Part shown: piece by piece, positions 1 to 6,144 of the stretch
Position numbering within the stretch: the first letter of the stretch is position 1
How the letters are laid out: every line of letters starts with the position of its first letter
From: an uncultured Collinsella sp.
GTDB lineage: Bacteria > Actinomycetota > Coriobacteriia > Coriobacteriales > Coriobacteriaceae
Direction: 5' to 3'
Length of the DNA: 7,014 bases
NCBI GenBank assembly: GCA_902491895.1
Contig: CABUJH010000075.1
Location: forward strand, 1-7,014
Position numbers and translations under genes: made by a program
Notes under the pieces: generated by a model
What the model was told of the DNA's origin: nothing
The model's database searches: none
The model's input: only the letters and a program-made list of their open reading frames with translations

Positions 1-9
1 TTTGTGCCG

Positions 10-15
10 TATAAT
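10..15 (+). promoter_or_regulatory. Probable -10 box of the hisS promoter
   Basis: A perfect TATAAT lies 42 bases before the hisS start, so transcription would begin around base 21-23 and give a leader of about 35 bases. The matching -35 box would fall outside the left edge, so the promoter is only half visible. A leader this short leaves no room for a T-box or other aminoacylation-sensing riboswitch. The assignment rests on this one hexamer and its position. Confidence 0.5.
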
Positions 16-57
16 GACCGTTACCTATGACGCGATACAAAAGAAAGGTGTTTGCCC

Positions 58-1371
58 ATGCAGGCACAGAAGGCGGAGGGAACCCGCGACCTTATCGGCG
101 CCGAGATGCGCGCCTGGCAAAAGATGCAGCAGATTGCGGCCGGCGTGTTCGAGCCGTTTGGTTTTAAACCCATCGAGACGCCCGCGATCGAGCAGGTGGA
201 CGTGTTTGTCCACGGTATCGGCCAGTCGACCGACGTCGTGCGCAAGGAAATGTTCCGCGTGTTCAGCGGTGCCAACCTGGAGCGCGTCTTTACCGAGGGC
301 ACCGACACCAAACTCAAGCCCAAGCAGCGCCTGGCGCTTCGCCCCGAGGGCACGGCCGGCGTGGTGCGCGCTGTCGTCGAGAACAATCTGGTGCCCCAGG
401 GCTCCACGCCGTTTAAGGCGTACTACGCCGAGGCCATGTTCCGCGGCGAGCGTCCCCAGAAGGGCCGCCTGCGCCAGTTCCACCAGGTGGGCATCGAGTG
501 GCTCGGCGCTCCCGATCCGGCGGCAGACGCCGAGTGCATCATCATGCTCATGGAGTTTTACAAGCGCCTGGGCTTCGATCTTTCCAAGCTTCGTCTGCTC
601 ATTAACTCGATGGGCGACGCTCAGTGCCGTCCGGCTTACCGCGAGCAAGTCAAGCAGTTTATCCTCGATCACGCAGACGAGATGTGCGATGAGTGCCGCG
701 AGCGCGCCGAGCTCAACCCGCTGCGTGCCTTTGACTGCAAGAACGACCACTGCCGCGAGATCATGGCCGAGGCTCCGCTGATGGGTGACAACCTGTGCGA
801 TGAGTGCCGCGAGCACTACGAGCAAGTCAAGCGCTATCTGGATGCCGCCGGTATCGAGTATGTCGAGGATCCCACCTTGGTGCGCGGCCTGGACTACTAC
901 ACCCGTACTGTCTTTGAGGTCGAGGACCCTGGCGCCGGCGTCGGCTCCATCGGCGGCGGCGGCCGCTACGATGGCCTCGTCGAGCTCGAGGGCGGCAAGC
1001 CCACGGCAGGCGTCGGCTTCGCCGTCGGTTTTGAGCGCGCCCTGCTGGCCCTGCAGGCCTTTGGCAGCGACCTGGGTGCCGAGGAGGTCCCGTGCGTCTA
1101 CGTCGCCAATGCCGGCAAGGAGCTGCGTCAGAACGTCTTTACCATTACGCAGCAGCTTCGCGCCGCAGGGATTGTGACCGAGGCCGACTATCAGGGCCGT
1201 TCGCTCAAGGCCCAGTTTAAGCAGGCCGATAAGGTAGGCGCCAAGCTCATCCTGGTCCTGGGCGGCGACGAGCTTGCCGCCGGCAAGGTCAAGGTGCGCG
1301 ACATGCAGAGCCATGACGAGGTTCTCGTCGATCTGGCCAACGTCGTCGAGGCGGTTCGCGAGCGTCTGTAG
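58..1371 (+). CDS. hisS: Histidyl-tRNA synthetase (class II)
   Basis: Charges tRNA-His with histidine using ATP, in the cytoplasm. The 437-residue protein has the usual bacterial HisRS length and all class II landmarks. An N-terminal GTRDL segment and motif 1 come first, then LRPEGTAGVVRA. Motif 2 is FRGERPQKGRLRQFHQ (about 128-143, with Arg129). The HisRS-specific RGLDYYTRT (276-284) carries the catalytic Arg276. GGGRYDGLVE and motif 3 GVGFAVGFER (to Arg327) follow, and the C-terminal anticodon-binding domain runs from about 342 to 437. The ATG at 58 is chosen because AAAGGTG (44-50) sits 7 bases upstream; the in-frame TTG at 52 is only one base from that site. The insertion domain between motif 2 and RGLDYYTRT holds six cysteines (210, 213, 227, 232, 247, 250) that could form a metal site. 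No convincing terminator follows: only a weak GCTCG/CGAGC hairpin at 1410-1422. The identification is essentially certain; a metal site is only a possibility. Confidence 0.98.
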   Translation: MQAQKAEGTRDLIGAEMRAWQKMQQIAAGVFEPFGFKPIETPAIEQVDVFVHGIGQSTDVVRKEMFRVFSGANLERVFTEGTDTKLKPKQRLALRPEGTAGVVRAVVENNLVPQGSTPFKAYYAEAMFRGERPQKGRLRQFHQVGIEWLGAPDPAADAECIIMLMEFYKRLGFDLSKLRLLINSMGDAQCRPAYREQVKQFILDHADEMCDECRERAELNPLRAFDCKNDHCREIMAEAPLMGDNLCDECREHYEQVKRYLDAAGIEYVEDPTLVRGLDYYTRTVFEVEDPGAGVGSIGGGGRYDGLVELEGGKPTAGVGFAVGFERALLALQAFGSDLGAEEVPCVYVANAGKELRQNVFTITQQLRAAGIVTEADYQGRSLKAQFKQADKVGAKLILVLGGDELAAGKVKVRDMQSHDEVLVDLANVVEAVRERL

Positions 1372-1483
1372 CGCATGATTTTTGAGCTGCGGACCCGCTA
1401 ACATGTCCCGCTCGCGACGAGCTATTGTTACGGGGGTGTTTCGCATTTATGCGGAATGCCCTCGCTTGCATATGCCGCCCACC

Positions 1484-1572
1484 GAGAAATACGACCATTT
1501 GGGGCAAAAACCCTTGCAATGCAGAAAATACTTTTGTGTGGTAAAGCGCAATCAGTGTCGAAAGTATTTCTC
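1484..1572. repeat. Three AGAAATAC-type motifs upstream of ppc (putative operator region)
   Basis: GAGAAATAC occurs at 1484-1492. A one-base-longer version, AGAAAATAC, occurs at 1523-1531. The exact reverse complement GTATTTCTC occurs at 1564-1572. The second and third copies face each other and extend to an imperfect inverted repeat of about 13 pairs (AGAAAATACTTTTG against CGAAAGTATTTCT, with one bulge and one T-G pair). The right arm ends 7 bases before the TATAAT box and covers the place of a -35 element. This arrangement would suit a DNA-binding regulator of ppc, but no regulator is identified. Confidence 0.5.
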
Positions 1573-1579
1573 AAGCGCC

Positions 1580-1585
1580 TATAAT
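1580..1585 (+). promoter_or_regulatory. Probable -10 box of the ppc promoter
   Basis: A perfect TATAAT lies 50 bases before the preferred ppc start. No good -35 hexamer sits 16-18 bases upstream; the sequence there is around TGTCGA and overlaps the GTATTTCTC motif. This may mean a weak or activator-dependent promoter. Together with the 246-base gap after hisS, it suggests ppc is transcribed on its own. Confidence 0.5.
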
Positions 1586-1609
1586 GAATACCGCATGTTA
1601 CGTGCATAG

Positions 1610-1625
1610 AAGGAGGAATGGGAGG
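1610..1625 (+). promoter_or_regulatory. Doubled Shine-Dalgarno of ppc
   Basis: AAGGAGG (1610-1616) is followed by GGAGG (1621-1625). The first ends one base before the ATG at 1618, too close for efficient initiation there, and is 13 bases from the GTG at 1630. The second ends 4 bases before that GTG. The pattern therefore favours GTG 1630 as the real start, with the ATG at 1618 as the alternative. Confidence 0.55.
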
Positions 1626-1629
1626 AAAC

Positions 1630-4443
1630 GTGGCTGAGAACCTAAGCAACCAGTCTGTACCCGAAGCCGCGGCGCGCGTCGCTGCCGTGGTCAACCGCCT
1701 CGTTAACCGAATCGGCTCGAATGCCGAGTCCAGGGAGCGTCTCGCCGAGATCGAGATCCCCGAGGAGCTGCGCGATAATCTGGCGCTGTTCCTGCGCCTG
1801 GAACGTCGTGTGCTTAGCGAGTATGATCCCGAGATCGCGGACCTGTTCGACAAGATTTTGACAGCCGAGATTGTGGTCAATGCTGGCAACCCCGGTAGCC
1901 GCGCTGCCGACGAGTCCGTTGACGAACAGGGCGTGCCCACTGCCGACGAGCCCACCGCCGTGGCGTTTCGCGAAGTCGTCGATTTGATTGACAGCCTGCC
2001 GCTTGATAAGCAGCAGGTCATCGTTCGCGCCTTTACGAGCTTCTTCCACTTGGCAAACCTGTCGGAGGAGAACTACCGTGTGGCGCAGCTGCGCGAGCGC
2101 GAGGCCGGCGCATCGACCGATACCGAGGTCGATCCCGCCAACGAACTCACCGTCGCCTATCACCAGTTGGTAAACGAGATGGGCGTCGAGGGTGCCAATG
2201 AGCTGCTCGGCAAGCTCGAGTTCCACCCTGTCTTTACCGCACATCCCACCGAGGCCCGTCGTAAGGCCGTCGAGGGCAAGATTCGCCGTATCTCCAACCT
2301 GCTGGAGGAGCGTCCGCGTTTGGGCGGCTCCGACCTGGTGGAGAACGAGCGCCATATGCTGCAGGAGATCGACGCCCTGGTGCGTACGAGCCCCATCGCG
2401 CTCAAGAAGCCCACGCCGGTCGAGGAAGCCGATACCATCATCGACATCTTCGATAACACGCTGTTCGACGTTATCCCCGTCATCTACCGTCGTTTTGACG
2501 ACTGGGTGCTGGGCGACAAGGCCGGTACCGTGCCGCCGCTGTGCCCGGCGTTCTTCCATCCCGGCAGCTGGATCGGCTCCGACCGCGACGGCAACCCCAA
2601 CGTCACCGCCAAGGTGAGCCGCGAAGTCGCCGCCAAGTACTTCACTCACATGGTGCTCAAGCTCGAGGACAAGTGCCGCCGCATCGGCCACAACCTCACG
2701 CTCGAGGCCACCTACAGCAAGCCTTCTGCCGAGCTCATTAACCTGTGGAACCATCAGGTCGAGATGAGCCCTCGTTACACGGCCCGCGCCGAGCTGATCT
2801 CCGAGCACGAGCCGCATCGCGCCGTCATGCTCGTCATGGCCGACCGCCTGAACGCCACCGTGCGCCGCATCACCGACACCATGTACCACAGCGCCGACGA
2901 GTTCCTGGATGACCTGCGCGTCGTCCAGCGTTCGCTTGCTGCCTGCGGTGCCGTCCGTGCCGCCTACGGTCCGGTCCAAACCATCATCTGGCAGGTCGAG
3001 TCCTTCGGCTTCCATATGGTCGAGATGGAGTTCCGTCAGCACTCCGTGGTGCACGCCCGCGCCCTCAAGGATATCCACGAGAACGGTATCCATGGTGACC
3101 TGCAGCCCATGACGCGCGAGGTCATCGACACCTTCCGTGCCATCGGTTCCATCCAAAAGCGCTACGGCAAGAAGATGGCACACCGCTACATCATCTCGTT
3201 TACCAAGAGTGCCCAGCATGTGGCCGACGTCTTTGAGCTGGCCCACCTGTCCTTCGCACACGAGGAAGACGTTCCCGAGCTCGACGTGATCCCGCTGTTC
3301 GAGCAGCTCGAGGACCTCGAGGGCTGCGTTGACGTGCTCGACCAGATGCTTACGCTGCCCGTGGTGCAAAAGCGCCTTGCCCAGACCAACCGCCGCATGG
3401 AGGTCATGCTGGGCTATTCCGACTCTTCCAAGGATGCCGGTCCTACCACGGCCATGCTCGCGCTGCACTCCGCGCAGGAGCGCATCGCCAAGTGGGCAGA
3501 GAAGAACGATATCGACCTGGTGCTCATGCACGGTCGCGGCGGTGCCGTGGGCCGTGGCGGCGGCCCGGCCAACAAGGCCGTGCTGGCGCAGCCCAAGGGT
3601 TCGGTCAACTGCTTCTTTAAGCTCACCGAGCAGGGCGAAGTCATCTTTGCCCGTTACGGCAACCGCACGCTGGCTCAGCGCCATGTTGAGTCCGTTGCCG
3701 CCGCAACGCTTTTGCAGTCGGCCCCGAGTGTCGAGAAGACCAACACCGAGACCACGCAGAAGTTCTGGGATATGGCCGAGAAGCTCAACACTGCAAGCCA
3801 CGAACGCTATCTGGACCTGCTGAACACCGAGGACTTTACACCGTGGTTCTCGACCGTGACGCCGCTGACCGAGGTCGGTCTGCTGCCGATCGGCTCGCGT
3901 CCCGCCAAGCGCGGTCTGGGCGCCAAGTCGCTCGATGACCTGCGTACCATCCCGTGGATCTTCAGCTGGAGCCAGGCGCGCATTAACCTGGCCGCTTGGT
4001 ACGGTCTGGGCACCGCCTGCGAGCAGCTTGGCGATCTTGACCAGCTCAAGGCTGCCTACCAGGAGTGGCCGTTCTTCCGCACCTTTATCGACAACATCGA
4101 GATGTCGATCGCCAAGACCGACCAGCGCATCGCCAAGATGTATCTGCACCTGGGCGACCGCCAGGATCTGTCCGAGAAGGTCTTTACCGAGATGCAGCTC
4201 ACGCGTAAGTGGGTCCTTGCCATCGTCGGTGACGAGTGGCCGCTGCAGCGCCGTCGCGTGCTCGGCTGCGCCGTCCGTGTACGTAACCCCTACGTCGACG
4301 CCCTGTCCATCGCCCAGGTCCGCGCCCTTCGCGAGGTGCGTATGAACCAGGACGAGATGGCCGAGGAGAAGAAGGCCGAGTACATGAGCCTGATTCTTTC
4401 GACTGTGACCGGCGTCTCGGCAGGTTTGCAGAACACGGGGTAA
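1630..4443 (+). CDS. ppc: Phosphoenolpyruvate carboxylase
   Basis: Makes oxaloacetate and phosphate from PEP and bicarbonate, refilling C4 acids in the cytoplasm. With the GTG start the protein has 937 residues, within the bacterial family range and longer than the 883-residue E. coli enzyme. Family landmarks appear in order: FTAHPTEARR with catalytic His205; GSDRDGNPNVT (about 316-326); FGFHMVEMEFRQHS; GYSDSSKDAG with Lys601; the mobile glycine loop HGRGGAVGRGGGPA (634-647) with Arg636; TEVGLLPIGSRPAKR; IPWIFSWSQARINL; and the C-terminal QNTG. Likely counterparts of the E. coli aspartate-inhibition residues Lys773, Arg832 and Asn881 are Lys829, Arg885 and Asn935, so feedback inhibition by aspartate is probably kept; this mapping is by eye. 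An extra four residues would be added if the ATG at 1618 were used. The reading frame is unbroken, and its stop is followed by a hairpin-rich region ending in a terminator. Confidence 0.98.
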   Translation: MAENLSNQSVPEAAARVAAVVNRLVNRIGSNAESRERLAEIEIPEELRDNLALFLRLERRVLSEYDPEIADLFDKILTAEIVVNAGNPGSRAADESVDEQGVPTADEPTAVAFREVVDLIDSLPLDKQQVIVRAFTSFFHLANLSEENYRVAQLREREAGASTDTEVDPANELTVAYHQLVNEMGVEGANELLGKLEFHPVFTAHPTEARRKAVEGKIRRISNLLEERPRLGGSDLVENERHMLQEIDALVRTSPIALKKPTPVEEADTIIDIFDNTLFDVIPVIYRRFDDWVLGDKAGTVPPLCPAFFHPGSWIGSDRDGNPNVTAKVSREVAAKYFTHMVLKLEDKCRRIGHNLTLEATYSKPSAELINLWNHQVEMSPRYTARAELISEHEPHRAVMLVMADRLNATVRRITDTMYHSADEFLDDLRVVQRSLAACGAVRAAYGPVQTIIWQVESFGFHMVEMEFRQHSVVHARALKDIHENGIHGDLQPMTREVIDTFRAIGSIQKRYGKKMAHRYIISFTKSAQHVADVFELAHLSFAHEEDVPELDVIPLFEQLEDLEGCVDVLDQMLTLPVVQKRLAQTNRRMEVMLGYSDSSKDAGPTTAMLALHSAQERIAKWAEKNDIDLVLMHGRGGAVGRGGGPANKAVLAQPKGSVNCFFKLTEQGEVIFARYGNRTLAQRHVESVAAATLLQSAPSVEKTNTETTQKFWDMAEKLNTASHERYLDLLNTEDFTPWFSTVTPLTEVGLLPIGSRPAKRGLGAKSLDDLRTIPWIFSWSQARINLAAWYGLGTACEQLGDLDQLKAAYQEWPFFRTFIDNIEMSIAKTDQRIAKMYLHLGDRQDLSEKVFTEMQLTRKWVLAIVGDEWPLQRRRVLGCAVRVRNPYVDALSIAQVRALREVRMNQDEMAEEKKAEYMSLILSTVTGVSAGLQNTG

Positions 4444-4466
4444 TCGATAGCCCTGTGGCTCTCACC

Positions 4467-4593
4467 GGGACCCGATGGGTTTCCCTCTGAATGCGTCCTC
4501 GCACTTGAAGCCCCCTTATCCTGCTCCTTCGGAGCTGCGGATAAGGGGGCTTCGTGCTGCGGAGTGCATTCAGAGGGAAACCCATCGGATCCC
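4467..4593. repeat. Long near-perfect hairpin, MITE- or REP-like
   Basis: Arms 4467-4494 and 4566-4593 are 28 bases each and complementary except for one C/A mismatch. Inside them GCAC (4501-4504) pairs with GTGC (4554-4557). GAAGCCCCCTTATCC (4507-4521) pairs perfectly with GGATAAGGGGGCTTC (4539-4553), and GCTCC/GGAGC closes a TTC loop. About 51 base pairs form in 127 bases. No T-run follows on either strand, so it is not a standard intrinsic terminator, and no clear target-site duplication flanks it. It could be a small non-autonomous mobile element, a REP-like repeat, or an mRNA 3' stabiliser for ppc. Confidence 0.65.
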
Positions 4594-4630
4594 TTCGTCC
4601 TCGGTCTTCTGGGATTAAAGCTGAAGGGAA

Positions 4631-4651
4631 TAAGGCGCGCTTTGCGCCTTA
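4631..4651. repeat. Small perfect hairpin TAAGGCGC/GCGCCTTA
   Basis: An 8-base perfect inverted repeat around a 5-base loop (GCTTT) lies just upstream of the ppc terminator. No T-run follows it directly. It may be an auxiliary terminator hairpin or part of the structured ppc 3' untranslated region. Confidence 0.45.
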
Positions 4652-4659
4652 CAGCTGTG

Positions 4660-4697
4660 ACGGTCGCGGTCCCGTTTGGGGTCGCGGCCGTTTTGTT
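4660..4697 (+). terminator. Intrinsic terminator after ppc
   Basis: Bases 4660-4673 pair with 4678-4691 along all 14 positions, with three G-T wobbles, around a GTTT loop. TTTTGTT follows directly. This is a good Rho-independent terminator on the + strand. It lies about 220 bases after the ppc stop and 120 bases before larA, so it separates the two transcription units. Confidence 0.75.
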
Positions 4698-4817
4698 GTG
4701 GGTCAAATATGAACGTTGTGTTAATGAGTCGGTGGACGGTGGTGTTTTTCGGTGAGCGGCGTATCCTTCCAACGGTTTATCTAGTGTGTCAGTTGAAAAG
4801 GAAGAGGGCGCTCGTCA
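4698..4817 (+). promoter_or_regulatory. Leader region of larA with ribosome binding site; promoter not resolved
   Basis: This stretch is more AT-rich than its surroundings and must hold the larA promoter if the terminator before it works. I cannot pick a clear -35/-10 pair; GTTAAT (4720-4725) and the area around TTTATCTA (4776-4783) are weak candidates. The purine-rich AAAAGGAAGAGGG (4796-4808) ends 9 bases before the TTG start of larA and is a credible Shine-Dalgarno. No recognised riboswitch is visible. Confidence 0.4.
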
Positions 4818-6095
4818 TTGTTTGAATGTGAACTGCCGTTTGACCACAAGACGTTGCATCTGGAGCTCGAGGATAAGAACTTTGCGGGTGTGATGGAAGG
4901 TCATCAAAACGAGTTTAAGACTACAAAATCGCAGGAAGAGCTGGTGGAGGAGTCGCTTGCCAACCCTTATGGCTCGCCTTCGCTCGAGGAGCTTTGTGCT
5001 GGCAAGAAGGATATTGTCATCATTAGCTCCGATCATACGCGTCCCGTTCCCTCGCGTGTGACGATGCCTATTCTGCTGCATCACATCCATTCTGCTGCGC
5101 CCGAGGCTCGCGTGCGTATTCTGGTTGCTACGGGTATGCATCGTCCGTCGACGCACGAGGAGCTCGTCAACAAGTACGGCGAGGAGATCGTTGCCAACGA
5201 GGAAATCGTTATGCACGTCGCGACCGATGACAGCATGATGAAAAAGATCGGCACCCTGCCTTCTGGCGGCGAGTGCATCATCAACAAGATTGCTGCCGAT
5301 TGCGATCTGCTGCTTGCCGAGGGCTTTATTGAGCCGCACTTCTTTGCCGGTTTCTCTGGCAGCCGCAAGTCCGTCCTGCCTGGTATCGCCAGCTACAAGA
5401 CCATCATGTACAACCACAACGGTCAGTTTGTGAACGATTCCCATTCGCGTGCCGGCAACCTGTGCCACAACCACGTGAGCGAGGACATGTTTGCCGCTGC
5501 CGAGATGGCTCACCTTGCCTTTGTGCTCAACGTGGTGCTCAACGGCAAGCACGAGGTCATCGGCTCCTTTGCCGGCGACATCCACAAGGCGCACGAGGCT
5601 GGCTGCGAGTTCGTGAAGAGCCTTGCCGGCGTTGAGCCCGTCGAGTGCGAGATTGCCATTACCACCAACGGCGGCTACCCGCTCGACCAGAACATCTATC
5701 AGGCCGTGAAGGGCATGTGCTCTGCCGAGGCTACGCTTCCCGAGGGCGGCGTGATCATCGACGTCGCCGGCTGTGCCGACGGTCACGGTGGCGAGGGCTT
5801 CTATCACAACATCGCCGACAACGATCCGGCGGAGTTTGAGCGTGCCTGCATCGACCGTCCTAAGGACGAGACCCTGCCCGACCAGTGGACGAGCCAGATC
5901 TTTGCCCGCATCCTGGCGCATCACCCTGTGATCATGGTCACCGACCTGTGCGATCACCAGATGATCAAGGATATGCACATGACGCCGGTCAACACCCTCG
6001 ATGAGGCGCTCAAGCTCGCCTTTGAGATGAAGGGTGCCGATGCCAAGGTGGCCGTCATTCCCGATGGCCTGGGCGTTGTCGTCGCACAGCACTAG
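4818..6095 (+). CDS. larA: Nickel-pincer-dependent lactate racemase LarA
   Basis: Interconverts D- and L-lactate in the cytoplasm with a nickel pincer nucleotide cofactor. The 425-residue protein follows Lactobacillus plantarum LarA along its whole length as I recall that sequence. Residues known to matter there fall at the same numbers: Asp72, His73 and Arg75 in SSDHTRPVPSR; catalytic His108 in ATGMHRP and His174 in IEPHFFAGFSG; Lys184, which bonds to the cofactor, in GSRKS; nickel ligand His200; Tyr294, Gln295 and Lys298 in YQAVKG. This equal numbering supports the TTG at 4818. An in-frame stop at 4794-4796 and the lack of an in-frame ATG before codon 26 leave little alternative, and a Shine-Dalgarno lies 9 bases upstream. 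A LarD-type channel gene follows, the same pairing as in the L. plantarum lar operon. LarB, LarC and LarE, which build the cofactor, are not seen here. Other LarA homologues act on other 2-hydroxyacids, but the close match and the context favour lactate. Confidence 0.94.
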   Translation: MFECELPFDHKTLHLELEDKNFAGVMEGHQNEFKTTKSQEELVEESLANPYGSPSLEELCAGKKDIVIISSDHTRPVPSRVTMPILLHHIHSAAPEARVRILVATGMHRPSTHEELVNKYGEEIVANEEIVMHVATDDSMMKKIGTLPSGGECIINKIAADCDLLLAEGFIEPHFFAGFSGSRKSVLPGIASYKTIMYNHNGQFVNDSHSRAGNLCHNHVSEDMFAAAEMAHLAFVLNVVLNGKHEVIGSFAGDIHKAHEAGCEFVKSLAGVEPVECEIAITTNGGYPLDQNIYQAVKGMCSAEATLPEGGVIIDVAGCADGHGGEGFYHNIADNDPAEFERACIDRPKDETLPDQWTSQIFARILAHHPVIMVTDLCDHQMIKDMHMTPVNTLDEALKLAFEMKGADAKVAVIPDGLGVVVAQH

Positions 6096-6104
6096 TACGC
6101 GGCC

Positions 6105-6119
6105 TAAACGAATCGTTTA
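6105..6119. promoter_or_regulatory. Perfect 15-base dyad between larA and larD, with an overlapping -10-like box
   Basis: TAAACGAATCGTTTA is a perfect inverted repeat of 7-base arms around one central base. A loop of one base would not let the full stem form in RNA, so a protein-binding site on DNA is more likely. TATAAC (6118-6123), five of six matches to a -10 box, overlaps its right end, but no convincing -35 is seen upstream. It could be an operator for a second promoter serving larD. The regulator is unknown. Confidence 0.4.
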
Positions 6120-6144
6120 TAACCGACAAGAAAGATAAGGTTTT

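Noticed and set aside
1..57. T-box or histidine leader attenuator before hisS
   Set aside because: The leader after the TATAAT box is only about 35 bases, too short for a T-box, and it encodes no histidine-rich leader peptide.
1410..1422. GCTCG-CGA-CGAGC hairpin as a hisS terminator
   Set aside because: Five pairs only and the following TATTGTTA is not a real T-run; too weak to call.
25..1446. 473-residue open frame on the - strand across hisS
   Set aside because: It lies opposite a certain hisS, has Leu/Ala/Val/Asp/His-rich low-information content and no recognisable domain. It is a by-product of GC-rich third codon positions.
1439..1456. Inverted repeat TTTCGCAT/ATGCGGAA as a hisS terminator
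   Set aside because: The loop is only two bases, one pair is a wobble and no T-run follows. It could be a chance palindrome or a weak protein site.
1642..4149. 835-residue open frame on the - strand across ppc
   Set aside because: Antisense to an intact ppc with all catalytic motifs; composition is typical of an antisense shadow in high-GC DNA, and no family is recognised.
4564..4755. Possible 63-residue membrane peptide with one hydrophobic stretch
   Set aside because: Its GTG start is inside the long inverted repeat, there is no separate ribosome binding site, and the frame runs through the ppc terminator. The hydrophobic part is most likely chance.
4290..4772. 160-residue - strand frame over the ppc 3' end and the intergenic hairpins
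   Set aside because: It overlaps the conserved C-terminus of Ppc and both arms of the inverted repeat; composition is low-complexity and no domain is seen.
4815..6092. 425-residue open frame on the - strand across larA
   Set aside because: Matches the length of larA only because it mirrors it. The + strand carries the full LarA motif set.
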